DNA of 64,000 nucleotides from Cytobacillus sp. S13-E01 (GTDB lineage: Bacteria > Bacillota > Bacilli > Bacillales > Bacillaceae_L): positions 1 through 64,000 of the forward strand of contig NZ_JARFVC010000006.1 of NCBI RefSeq assembly GCF_029193815.1, read 5' to 3'. A program made the position numbers and the translations under genes. Below the pieces are notes generated by a model. It saw nothing but the letters and a program-made list of their open reading frames with translations. It ran no database searches and was not told the DNA's origin. Position 1 is the stretch's first letter, and each line of letters begins with the position of its first letter. Shown here in pieces: positions 36,172 to 45,630 of the stretch.

Positions 36172-36534
36172 AATATTGGATTGGTTTTAGAGGGAGGCGG
36201 AATGAGAGGTGTGTATACCGCCGGTGTAGTAGAATTCTTTCTTTTAGAAAAAATTATTTTTTCCATATATTATTGGTGCGTGTAATGCTGCTTCATACCT
36301 TTCAAGGCAACATGGACGAAATCGAGTAGTAAACATTGATTATGTTAATCATCCTAATTATCTCTTATTTAAAAACTTAATTAGGCATAAACAACTATTT
36401 GGGATGGACTTACGCTACTGTCTGAAAAAGGGTATAATGACGCAAAAGAAAATTATGAAAAAATAACAGAATGGTTGCAAATAGATTACGTGGTACATAT
36501 TTCCAAGTGGATAAAAAAGCCGTATGCCAATTAG
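36172..36534 (+). pseudogene. Patatin-like phospholipase pseudogene (YqhO-like)
   Basis: The frame NIGLVLEGGGMRGVYTAGVVEFF (given here in part) starts at 36172 and holds the intact oxyanion motif GGGMRG, but there is no start codon. After about 30 codons the frame shifts and resumes as YIIGACNAASYLSRQHGRNR, lacking the residues of the GxSxG nucleophile elbow that normally precede ACNA. It continues through NHPNYLLFKNLIRHKQLFGMD, then jumps by an internal deletion to the family's C-terminal end (LSEKGYNDAKENYEKITEWL) and a stop at 36532-36534. Without a start, nucleophile or central domain it cannot be active. Confidence 0.8.
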
Positions 36535-36583
36535 CGCTAAGAATGCCCTCTTAAAGGTAATTGGTCAATTATACGGCTTTTAA
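36515..36583. terminator. Hairpin at the end of the patatin pseudogene
   Basis: AAAAGCCGTAT (36515-36525) pairs with ATACGGCTTTT (36571-36581), with a long loop. It may be the old terminator of the pseudogene and can serve the convergent repeat-protein gene. Confidence 0.55.
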
Positions 36584-36602
36584 TTATCTAATCAAGTGTC
36601 AG

Positions 36603-37406
36603 TTAGTTGCCACAACTACAACCACCTGAAGGTACAAAGCTCATGGCTGATCTACCGGGAGCTTGAGTCATGCCCGGTCCATAGCCCATACCTGGAGCTT
36701 GAGTCATACCTGGCCCATAGCCCATGCCTGGAGCTTGAGGGATACCGTGTCCAAAGCCCATACCTGGAGCTTGTGACATACCTGGCCCAAAGCCCATACC
36801 TGGAGCTTGTGACATACCTGGCCCAAAGCCCATACCTGGAGCTTGTGACATACCTGGTCCAAAGCCCATACCTGGAGCTTGTGACATACCTGGCCCAAAG
36901 CCCATACCTGGAGCTTGTGTCATATCTGGTCCAAAGCCCGTACCTGGAGCTTGTGTCATATCTGGTCCATAGCCCGTACCGGGAGCTTGAGGGGTACCGT
37001 GTCCACCAAATCCCATACCTGGAACTTGCGACATACTAGGAGGAGCTTGAGTCATGCCAGGCCCATGTCCGATTCCATGTGGCTGAGTCATCCAAGGTGA
37101 TTGTTGCCCCATGCCGGTTCCGTAAGATGGTGGAGCAAAGTCCGTATCATCGTCCATATCGAAAGATGGAGAAGTCATTGTATCATGTGGAAATGAAGGT
37201 GTTAAGGCACCACCATAAACCGGTCCAGTCGCAGCTGATGGTCCTGTGCTATATGGCCCGTAGGGTAGTGTCATCGGTACTTGACCTTGCTGTTGATGTC
37301 CTTGTAATTCGAACCCTTGCCCATATGCTTTCATTCCAGGTCCAAAACCACCCATTGATGGCTGCTGACCATACATTTGTGGATTCATATTATATCTTTC
37401 GTCCAA
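36603..37406 (-). CDS. Gly/Pro/Met-rich repeat protein, possible spore surface or coat protein
   Basis: A 267-residue low-complexity protein. The N-terminal half is rich in Gly, Pro, Tyr, Gln and Met (PQMYGQQPSMGGFGPGM). The C-terminal half is about ten copies of a 12-residue unit, consensus QAPGMGFGPGMS, with variants such as GPDMT and GHGIP. The chain ends in a cysteine pair, GGCSCGN. There is no signal peptide. Such glycine-rich, Cys-ended proteins are typical of spore coat or exosporium layers in Bacilli, but no known family is recognised. The TTG start at 37406 lies after AGAGGACG; codon pattern favours this strand over the antisense frame. Confidence 0.72.
   Translation of the reverse strand: MDERYNMNPQMYGQQPSMGGFGPGMKAYGQGFELQGHQQQGQVPMTLPYGPYSTGPSAATGPVYGGALTPSFPHDTMTSPSFDMDDDTDFAPPSYGTGMGQQSPWMTQPHGIGHGPGMTQAPPSMSQVPGMGFGGHGTPQAPGTGYGPDMTQAPGTGFGPDMTQAPGMGFGPGMSQAPGMGFGPGMSQAPGMGFGPGMSQAPGMGFGPGMSQAPGMGFGHGIPQAPGMGYGPGMTQAPGMGYGPGMTQAPGRSAMSFVPSGGCSCGN
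36660..37040. repeat. 36-bp tandem repeat inside the Gly/Pro/Met-rich gene
   Basis: On the plus strand the unit is CATACCTGGAGCTTGTGACA followed by TACCTGGCCCAAAGCC, repeated about ten times with in-frame substitutions. The central copies (36770-36920) are nearly identical, which indicates recent expansion or conversion. Confidence 0.88.
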
Positions 37407-37580
37407 TTCAATCGTCCTCTCATATTTATAAGTAATGTAATATGCCTATCTAACATATCCACCATATACTATGTGTAGGATGACTATTGGTGTTTAGTAG
37501 GCAAAGAATTGGGTATCCGCCTTGTTGTCAATATGCTAAAGAGATTATAATAAAATGATAGATCAAACGAGGTGTTAGTA

Positions 37581-37775
37581 ATGAACGAGCAATTGATAGC
37601 TGAAATATTAAATAAACTACGTGACGGAGAGTTAAATGAATACCACGTTACGAATGAACAATTTCTGTCATTTCGCATGGTTCTTGTAAAGAGGGATGAT
37701 TTTAAACATTTCCATGGAATTGCACAGCGAGGCGGTTCCGTCATTTATAAATACCTTAAGGAAGAAAGAAGTTAA
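37581..37775 (+). CDS. Small hypothetical protein (64 residues)
   Basis: Soluble, charged, 64 residues; ATG 37581 lies six bases after CGAGGTG. Segments such as NEQLIAEILNKLRDGELNEY and VKRDDFKHFHGIAQRGG suggest a small helical fold. I do not recognise the family. It is followed by a terminator at 37852. Genuine by ribosome binding site and composition. Confidence 0.65.
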   Translation: MNEQLIAEILNKLRDGELNEYHVTNEQFLSFRMVLVKRDDFKHFHGIAQRGGSVIYKYLKEERS

Positions 37776-37851
37776 TTTGTAAATCTAGTATGTCAGTGCG
37801 AGTCTCAATAATTGAACAACTCGCCTGATTGGCAGGAATAGGTGATAAATC

Positions 37852-37877
37852 AGTGAGGTTAAACCTCACTTTTTTTG
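37852..37877 (+). terminator. Terminator
   Basis: AGTGAGGTT (37852-37860) pairs with AACCTCACT (37862-37870) followed by seven T. Confidence 0.88.
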
Positions 37878-38036
37878 TTTTAATACATGGATATAATTTC
37901 CGAATGCGGACATATCCCTCTAATAATATAGGTTTTAAACTGGTTGAAGTTGACAACCATTTTTTGGTTAATGATAGAATAATAATATCCTGTTAGCCTA
38001 GTAGAGAGCCAAGCAAACTACTAGGAGGTAAAAATA

Positions 38037-38636
38037 ATGAAAAAGCTAAAAAAACTAGTAATAGCGTCAACTCTTGCATTATCAATCTTCGCTTTAAATA
38101 TAGGCGGTGCTGATGCTGCAGTTACTACTCATACTGTTAAGAGTGGAGACACACTTTGGTTAATTGGTAAAGCATATGGTGTGTCAGTTGATCAACTGAA
38201 AAGTGTAAACAAACGTACAAGTAATGTTATATATCCTGGCCAAAAACTTGTAATCCCGCAATCTATTACTGCAGCTGAAAAGGATTTACTAGCTAGACTA
38301 GTCTATGCAGAAGCTAAGGGTGAATCATATGCTGGTAAAGTAGCCGTTGCTACGGTTGTATTTAATCGTGTTGCGCATCCAGAATTTCCGAACACAATTA
38401 GTGGTGTTATAAACGAACGCACTCCAACTGGTAGTTATGCATTTTCACCGGTAGGAAGTGGTTCTATCAAACTAGCAGCAGATGCAGAAGCAAAGCGTGC
38501 AGTTGATGAAGCACTAGCATTTCGTGGACAAGGTAAAGGGTCAATTTATTTTTACAACCCAGCAAAAATTACGAATAATTGGATTTTATCAAGACAAGTA
38601 ACAGTTAAGATTGGTAACCATGTATTTGCAAAATAA
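38037..38636 (+). CDS. LysM and SleB/CwlJ-type cell wall hydrolase
   Basis: A 199-residue secreted protein: signal peptide to about residue 27 (ending GADAA), one LysM domain (THTVKSGDTLWLIGKAYGVS to YPGQKLVIP, about 31-75) that binds peptidoglycan, then a Hydrolase_2 domain like the catalytic part of SleB/CwlJ (ARLVYAEAKGESYAGKVAVA, near 86-105, with the catalytic Glu, and GSIYFYNP near the end). Such enzymes are lytic transglycosylase-like and often act on the spore cortex. Starts at ATG 38037 after CTAGGAGGT. The single LysM and short length resemble YkvT-type proteins. Confidence 0.87.
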   Translation: MKKLKKLVIASTLALSIFALNIGGADAAVTTHTVKSGDTLWLIGKAYGVSVDQLKSVNKRTSNVIYPGQKLVIPQSITAAEKDLLARLVYAEAKGESYAGKVAVATVVFNRVAHPEFPNTISGVINERTPTGSYAFSPVGSGSIKLAADAEAKRAVDEALAFRGQGKGSIYFYNPAKITNNWILSRQVTVKIGNHVFAK

Positions 38637-38655
38637 GACCTTTAGTAAAAACAGT

Positions 38656-38694
38656 AAGCATTCATTTCATATTTTATGAAATGGGTGCTTTTTT
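38656..38694 (+). terminator. Terminator of the cell wall hydrolase gene
   Basis: AAGCA and CATTTCAT pair with ATGAAATG and TGCTT across 38656-38690, followed by T. Confidence 0.78.
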
Positions 38695-38699
38695 AGTTA

Positions 38700-38760
38700 A
38701 AAGATAAGGATAGTATAAAAATTTGTACCTAGTCTTAGTGTCTAGCTCCGGTGACCCACT
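38700..38760. repeat. Dispersed repeat, left end only
   Basis: AAGATAAGGATAGTATAAAA, then TTTGTACCTAG and GTGTCTAGCTCCGGTGACCC, match the left end of the full copies at 35.6 kb and 54.3 kb. The remainder to 38948 has no gene. Confidence 0.78.
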
Positions 38761-38948
38761 TTTAGATTACTACATACAGTGATCCGGGAACGATTATTTT
38801 TTGCAGGAATCGTTATAGTTAGTGATGGTGGAATGACTAGAAAAATGATTTATGAGGATTAAGAAGTTTAAAAATAAAAAATACACTGTTTCTAGAATTA
38901 AGGATCATGTGCATATACTAAAAGAAAAACTTAAAGGGTGGTTTATAT

Positions 38949-39896
38949 TTGGTGAAAGTTCTATTCTTTGGTGATCCAGGTATCGATGATTCTTTAGCGA
39001 TCATGTACGGACTATTACATCCGGAAATTGAGATAGTTGGAATTGTAACGGGTTATGGAAATGTAAGTCAGAAGCAAGCAACACAGAATGCAGCATATTT
39101 ACTATCTTTAGCCAGAAGAAGAGATATTCCGTTAATAGCAGGGGCTAAGATGCCGTTGACTGGTGAGTTTGTTCCATTTTACCCTGAGATACATGGGGAG
39201 GAAGGCTTAGGACCTATTCGTCCACCATTGAATATAAAAATTGATTTTTTGAATTTTGATGAGATTTTTAAAATAATTGAAAAATATAAGCATGAATTAA
39301 TCATTGTAGACGTAGGGCGGTCAACTTCTTTGGCGATTGCTTTTATTCTTGGTGGAGACATTATGTCAAAAGTAAAAGCGTTTTACCTTATGGGTGGGGC
39401 CTTTTTAGTTCCAGGTAATGTTACTGAAGAAGCAGAAGCGAATTTTCATGGAGATTCAACTGCTTCAAACTTAGTAGTAGAACAGGGTCAAAATGTAACA
39501 ATAATACCATTAAATATAACAAATCAAGCTATCGTTACACCTGAAGTAGTTGCTTATATTAGTCGTAATGTAACCAATCGATTTGGGCCCTTAATCAATC
39601 CAATATTTGATTACTATTTTGAGGCTTACAAAAAAAATGTGCCAGGAATTAAAGGGGCTCCGTTGCATGATGTGGTAACATTAAGTGCGCTAGTTAATCC
39701 AACAATGATTGAATATGTTTCTAGAAGAGTAAAGGTAGAACTCTTCGGAGAAGCTAGAGGGAAGACAATTGCCGATTTTCGTCCAAAGCCTGAATTCGAT
39801 CCTCCTGAAACCTTAGATCGAATAGGGTTGCAATTAAACTACCAAATGTTTATTAATGATTTAATAAGAGTTATGATATTGCCTATGAATTATTAG
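38949..39896 (+). CDS. Nucleoside hydrolase (IU-NH family)
   Basis: A 315-residue protein with the calcium-binding signature FFGDPGIDDSLAIMYG near residues 6-21 and the second part of the active site (LYDV-equivalent, here PLHDVVTLSAL near 238). It hydrolyses nucleosides to base and ribose in salvage. The first motif reads DPGIDD where many family members have DTDPGxDD, as in some Bacillus paralogues. Starts at TTG 38949 or GTG 38952 behind AAAGGGTGG. Single gene with terminator. Confidence 0.87.
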   Translation: MVKVLFFGDPGIDDSLAIMYGLLHPEIEIVGIVTGYGNVSQKQATQNAAYLLSLARRRDIPLIAGAKMPLTGEFVPFYPEIHGEEGLGPIRPPLNIKIDFLNFDEIFKIIEKYKHELIIVDVGRSTSLAIAFILGGDIMSKVKAFYLMGGAFLVPGNVTEEAEANFHGDSTASNLVVEQGQNVTIIPLNITNQAIVTPEVVAYISRNVTNRFGPLINPIFDYYFEAYKKNVPGIKGAPLHDVVTLSALVNPTMIEYVSRRVKVELFGEARGKTIADFRPKPEFDPPETLDRIGLQLNYQMFINDLIRVMILPMNY

Positions 39897-39910
39897 GCTA
39901 TGGTTAAAAA

Positions 39911-39934
39911 GGCTTGGTTCTACCAAGTCTTTTC
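39911..39934 (+). terminator. Terminator of the nucleoside hydrolase gene
   Basis: GGCTTGG (39911-39917) pairs with CCAAGTC (39923-39929, one G-T pair), followed by TTTT. Confidence 0.75.
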
Positions 39935-39940
39935 TTAGCT

Positions 39941-40573
39941 AATCTGATGCCCGAAATAGCGTGAAAAATAAAAAACGGTAACCAAAAGAGCAGTCTGATG
40001 CCCGAAATAGCGTGAAAAATAAAAAACGGTAACCAAAAGAGCAATCTGATGCCCGAAACCGCGCAAAAAATAAAAAACGGTAACCAAAAGAGCAATCTGA
40101 TGCCCGAAATCGCGCAAAAAATAGAAAACGGTAACCAAAAGGGCAATCTGATGCCCGAAATCGCGCAAAAAATAGAAAACGGTAACCAAAAGGGCAATCT
40201 GATGCCCGAAACTGCGCAAAAAATAAAAAACGGTAACCAAAAGGGCAATCTGATGCCCGAAATCGCGCAAAAAATAGAAAACGGTAACCAAAAGGGCAAT
40301 CTGATGCCCGAAATAGCGTAAAAAATAAAAAACGGTAACCAAAAGAGCAGTCTGATGCCCGAAATCGCGCAAAAAATAAAAAACGGTAACCAAAAGAGCA
40401 GTCTGATGCCCGAAATAGCGTAAAAAATAAAAAACGGTAACCAAAAGGGCAATCTGATGCCCGAAACTCCGCAAAAAATAAAAAACGGTAACCAAAAGGG
40501 CAGTCTGATGCCCGAAATCGCGTAAAAAATAAAAAACGGTAACCAAAAGGGCAATCTGATGCCCGAAACTCCA
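39941..40573. repeat. 51-bp tandem repeat array, 12 full copies plus a partial
   Basis: Units start with TCTGATGCCCGAAA at 39943, 39994, 40045 and every 51 bases to 40555. Each contains a variable GCG core, AAAAAATA(G/A)AAAACGGTAACC and AAAAG(A/G)GCA. In GG-type copies GGGC...GCCC across the junction (GGGCAATCTGATGCCC) makes a small hairpin, and GGTAACC is itself palindromic. Because 51 is divisible by three, several frames stay open, but none has a ribosome binding site. Copies differ only at a handful of positions. Confidence 0.95.
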
Positions 40574-40584
40574 AAATCAAAAGA

Positions 40585-40680
40585 CATGATGCGTTTTAAT
40601 CGACGTTCCTCGTGGGGGCGGGCGCCCTACGCTTGTCTAACTGCGATAAGAAAGCATGAAATTCTGTACATAGTATCCAT
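40585..40680. repeat. Dispersed repeat, degenerate composite copy
   Basis: It contains TTTTAATCGACG and GGCGGGCGCCCTACGCTTGT, shared with copies at 471 and 58.2 kb, joined to GATAAGAAAGCATGAAATTC, which resembles the left end of other copies. The gap to 40930 has no gene. Confidence 0.7.
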
Positions 40681-40858
40681 TTTTCATCAAAAGAATCATT
40701 CATTTTGTCCACCATCTTTAAAACTAGTAACTTTAAGTCTACCATATTGTGATTTGTAAGAAAAAAGCAAGAAATGCAAAGCTTGATATGATGTATTTAT
40801 TTTGTAGGAAGTGGAGATAAAAGAGGTAAAATGGTATAATCGTTTGGGCACTATTTAA

Positions 40859-42553
<1,695 letters not shown>

Positions 42554-42555
42554 TT

Positions 42556-42586
42556 AGAAAAAGCGCAGGAACCCTGCGCTTTTTCT
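42556..42586. terminator. Bidirectional terminator
   Basis: AGAAAAAGCGCAGG (42556-42569) pairs with CCTGCGCTTTTTCT (42573-42586) between convergent genes. Confidence 0.93.
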
Positions 42587-42655
42587 ACCTTAACAAAAAG
42601 TATAAATCCTTTGCAGTCACCGAAAAGGCCTGGTCTCTAAAAAGAATAGATCTAT

Positions 42656-43654
42656 TCATTTTAGTTTTTCGCGATTACTAGATAAAGGAAACTGCTCTAA
42701 CCACTCATTGTCAATCATCATATTTAACCCGTCTTCACTATAATGTAATAACTCCCCTATCAGTCGTGTATAATGGCCTCCGATATCGTGCCTTGGGCTA
42801 AAAGACAAGGAAGTACCATATTGACCAATACCAAAAGTGACGAGTAAGTTTAAATGGAATAACAGGAGTTTATCTGAGAATGGTGATTCAGTTGAGTTGG
42901 TAACTTGATCTACTAATGAACTAGGAGAAGGAAGGTCTTCCTCCTTTAAAATTGTACTAAAAATATCAAAATGTTTTGTCGCAATTTCTCGGCCCCGCAC
43001 CATGTACTTTTTCACTTCCTTCGAATCTGCAACCTGACTAAATGCTATTGAAATTGCTTTTCCCAATTCGCAAAGCTTCATATTTAAAAATAGATTTGAA
43101 ATTTCTACGCCACTTATTGGCCTTCTATCCCCAAACCAGCCTGCTAAAAAAGTTTGCTTTTTAACAAAGTCAATTGTTTCTGGAATAGGAATAATAGGAT
43201 CACGTTCGAAAAGGCCTTTAGATTGCATCAATGCTTTTGCCTTACTATGTAGTTGAATCGCTTGGTGTAAGCATTCAGAGAAATAACTGATAATATCAGG
43301 TCTTGCAGCAGTTGAAAGAGCAAGGCTATAAACTGTCATACTGTACTGACACATGTGAACTAAATAATGTAAATAGAGCACATCAGAAAACAACCTTGGA
43401 GCATTAACATTTACATCCTGATCAGTAAAACCACGAGGTATCGGAAAATTCTCGCTTTGAAACAAGGTAGTGAGTTTATAAATATGCTGTTTTGAATACT
43501 CTAGTGCAGTGGCTAGTATTTCACGAATCTCTTGGTCATCACAATGATTTAGAAAATAACGGAAGCCAATGATTACCATCGAATCATCTAAATAATTCGC
43601 CCAAAGGTTTGAAATCTCAGATGCCGTAAGAGGAATCGTTGTTTTATCGTTCAA
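42656..43654 (-). CDS. DUF3231 family protein
   Basis: A 332-residue protein made of two similar halves (first starting near LTASEISNLWANYLDD, second near ISGVEISNLFLNMK), each an all-alpha ferritin-like bundle. It belongs to DUF3231, common in spore-forming Bacilli and of unknown function. The TTG start at 43654 follows GGAGGTATGCC. Single gene; regulation not visible. Confidence 0.82.
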   Translation of the reverse strand: MNDKTTIPLTASEISNLWANYLDDSMVIIGFRYFLNHCDDQEIREILATALEYSKQHIYKLTTLFQSENFPIPRGFTDQDVNVNAPRLFSDVLYLHYLVHMCQYSMTVYSLALSTAARPDIISYFSECLHQAIQLHSKAKALMQSKGLFERDPIIPIPETIDFVKKQTFLAGWFGDRRPISGVEISNLFLNMKLCELGKAISIAFSQVADSKEVKKYMVRGREIATKHFDIFSTILKEEDLPSPSSLVDQVTNSTESPFSDKLLLFHLNLLVTFGIGQYGTSLSFSPRHDIGGHYTRLIGELLHYSEDGLNMMIDNEWLEQFPLSSNREKLK

Positions 43655-43868
43655 TTTGGCATACCTCCAACATGTTTGAATAAGGTTAGTCTAACCTTTT
43701 TACTTGTGTGTATCCTTGAAAAGTACTATTATTTAGCATCATCAACTTAATATTGGTTATACATTTTTTTGTATGGTAGTGATTAGGTGAAGAAAGGGAG
43801 ATATACTTGATTATCGGCCGATTTATTGGTTAGAGGCACAAAAAGGTTATTTCCAGCTTTGGCGCACC

Positions 43869-43902
43869 AAAAAAGCTCATATCAGCCATGCTGATATGAG
43901 CT
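43869..43902 (-). terminator. Terminator of the SASP gene
   Basis: AGCTCATATCAG (43874-43885) pairs with CTGATATGAGCT (43891-43902), with a T-run on the minus strand. Confidence 0.9.
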
Positions 43903-43916
43903 ACACTACTAAAAAG

Positions 43917-44111
43917 TTACAGCTGTTGTTGGTCTTGCAGCTGTTTTTCTGCCATTTGGATTAAACGCTTTGTCATTTCTCCACCGACAGATCCGTTTGC
44001 ACGTGCGGTCGTATCTGCACCAAGCTGAACTCCAAACTCGCCTGCAATCTCCTGTTTCATTTGATCAAGAGCATTTCCTGCACCAGGAACTAAAAGTTTG
44101 TTTCTTGCCAT
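43917..44111 (-). CDS. Alpha/beta-type small acid-soluble spore protein
   Basis: A 64-residue SASP. The signature motifs are [19 protein letters not shown] (GPR protease site EIAGEFG, near residues 21-27) and [16 protein letters not shown] near 42-57. It coats DNA in the spore and protects it from UV and heat, and is degraded on germination. ATG 44111 follows CGGGAGTGATG. Expression in the forespore under sigma G is expected from the family; I do not see an unambiguous sigma G promoter. It proves the organism sporulates or recently did. Confidence 0.95.
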   Translation of the reverse strand: MARNKLLVPGAGNALDQMKQEIAGEFGVQLGADTTARANGSVGGEMTKRLIQMAEKQLQDQQQL

Positions 44112-44238
44112 GATACATCACTCCCGTGCGAAGTTTTGAGTAACCTATAATTAATTACTCTCTTTTAAGATAACCGAATGCGTGTAGGGAATTCATGAAA
44201 AAATTTAGTAAATTACTCCATTACAATTACCTCTGGTT

Positions 44239-45168
44239 TTACTCGAAAGCTGACTGTTCGGAAATAAGCTTCATTTCAGCTTCCATCCAAGAAGGATTTA
44301 AGTCTTCCCCAATAAAGACAAGCGTCAATGGATATTTCAACATTTCCTTCATATATAACGGCATTCCATAGGAGTATTGAAAAAGAAATGTGTTATCCGA
44401 ATGAGTAAAACGCAAATAGCCCTTAATTCGATAAATGGTGTCAGGCATAGCACGAAGCCAGTTTTCAAAGATATCTATATTTAAAGGGTGTTGGAATTGA
44501 TGGACAAATGTTTTTACACGTAGGTCATGTTGAACATGCGCTTTTTCGCGTGTCTCATTTATACGAGTACGTTTAAACGAAAGATCCTCAAGCCTTACTG
44601 CTGAATACCTAGTTAACAAACATTTGGCCTTAGGATTAACAGATTGAATATCAAAAATAATACTACCTTGTTCTGCCTCTGTTAATTGATCTACTTTATT
44701 GATTAATAAAACGTCAGCATGGCGTACTTGTTCCTGTAAAAGCTTTTGTAAACGGATACTCATACCATGACGGTCCTTCCAACGATTTGCGTCAACGATT
44801 GTCACGATCGATTGAACATCCAATTTATCTGCAAACAAGGGTGATAGGCAAGCATCCAATACCTCAATAGGATGGGCAACTCCTGTTGTTTCAATATAAA
44901 TGGAATCAAGTTCATGGTCATTTAGTAGTCCATGCATATGAACTTCAAGCTGTCCTTGAATCGTACAGCAAACACAGCCGTTTAATAATTCTTTTAATGG
45001 TATATCTTCTGACACCTCATTAGAATCAATAGAGGTTTGTCCAAGCTCGTTCATTACAACAGCCACTCTACGGCCTAATTGTTTTTCTTCAGTCAGCAGG
45101 TTTTTTAAAAGAGTTGTTTTTCCACTTCCTAAAAAGCCCGCCAGTATGTATACTTCAACCTTCTTCAT
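44239..45168 (-). CDS. CobW/COG0523 family GTPase (metal chaperone type)
   Basis: A 309-residue G3E GTPase: Walker A FLGSGKTTLLKNLL (near residue 12), the metal-binding GCVCC motif (NGCVCCT, near 65), ETTGVAHP (near 95) and NKVDQL (near 158), then a CobW C-terminal domain. Members deliver zinc or other metals to enzymes. No Zur operator is obvious upstream, so the metal is uncertain. ATG 45168 follows GAGGAGATATAGA. It stands alone. Confidence 0.85.
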   Translation of the reverse strand: MKKVEVYILAGFLGSGKTTLLKNLLTEEKQLGRRVAVVMNELGQTSIDSNEVSEDIPLKELLNGCVCCTIQGQLEVHMHGLLNDHELDSIYIETTGVAHPIEVLDACLSPLFADKLDVQSIVTIVDANRWKDRHGMSIRLQKLLQEQVRHADVLLINKVDQLTEAEQGSIIFDIQSVNPKAKCLLTRYSAVRLEDLSFKRTRINETREKAHVQHDLRVKTFVHQFQHPLNIDIFENWLRAMPDTIYRIKGYLRFTHSDNTFLFQYSYGMPLYMKEMLKYPLTLVFIGEDLNPSWMEAEMKLISEQSAFE

Positions 45169-45386
45169 TCTATATCTCCTCAGCTATTTATATTTAGGCT
45201 GTTTTTTCCGTAAACTTTGATCTTTGAAGCACCTAGCTTATTTACCTTATTAGTGGCATCATTCTTCCCTAAGCGAAACGATATTTATTTACTTTATAGT
45301 ATCTTATCAAGAAAGGAGCGTCAATTTCAGTGATCAAAGTACAGCCAATGTCGAAAATGGTCATTAATTGTCATAAGATGAATATA

Positions 45387-45630
45387 TTGACAATTGCTAA
45401 AAATCGAACTACTATAATGGTAGTAAGGAAAGTTAACTAACTCTAATACTACACGGCTTAAAAACTCGCCGAGTGGAGATGACAGAGGCGTATTTGTACT
45501 TATGAGTACAGAATTTAGCTATAAATTCTGATTAACTAAAGAAAACTTGGCTGGCCCTAAGCCTTTCGGTGACTGTCTAGTTGCTCTTACCTTATCAGTA
45601 AGTTCTTTAAAACAAGAGGGAGAAGTTCAG
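45387..45630 (+). promoter_or_regulatory. Promoter and about 205-nt structured leader of the ROK operon
   Basis: TTGACA (45387-45392) and TATAAT (45413-45418) are separated by 20 bases, longer than ideal. The transcript would have a leader of about 205 bases with local stems: ACTAC/GTAGT around the -10, CTCGCCGAG at 45465-45475, GTAC..GTAC near 45497-45510, and AGAATTTAGC/GCTATAAATTCT at 45510-45530. A TTAACTAA direct repeat brackets it (45436 and 45532). No known riboswitch class is recognised. Bases 45169-45386 hold nothing else I can identify. Confidence 0.4.

Noticed and set aside
36596-37039. Plus-strand 147-residue frame with LVTYLAQSPYLE-type repeats
   Set aside because: It is the antisense of the Gly/Pro/Met repeat gene. 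The minus-strand frame has a ribosome binding site, conserves residue identity between units and has a sensible composition.
39941-40573. CRISPR array
   Set aside because: There are no variable spacers: the whole 51-bp unit repeats, and no cas gene is present.
39904-40587. Long open frames of about 200 residues on the minus strand, and one on the plus strand, over the 51-bp array
   Set aside because: They exist only because the repeat unit is divisible by three and free of stops; no ribosome binding site, several frames open at once, and the reading is repetitive Phe-rich nonsense.
45420-45630. T-box or known riboswitch in the ROK leader
   Set aside because: No T-box AGGGTGG sequence, specifier loop or terminator; no known aptamer core recognised.
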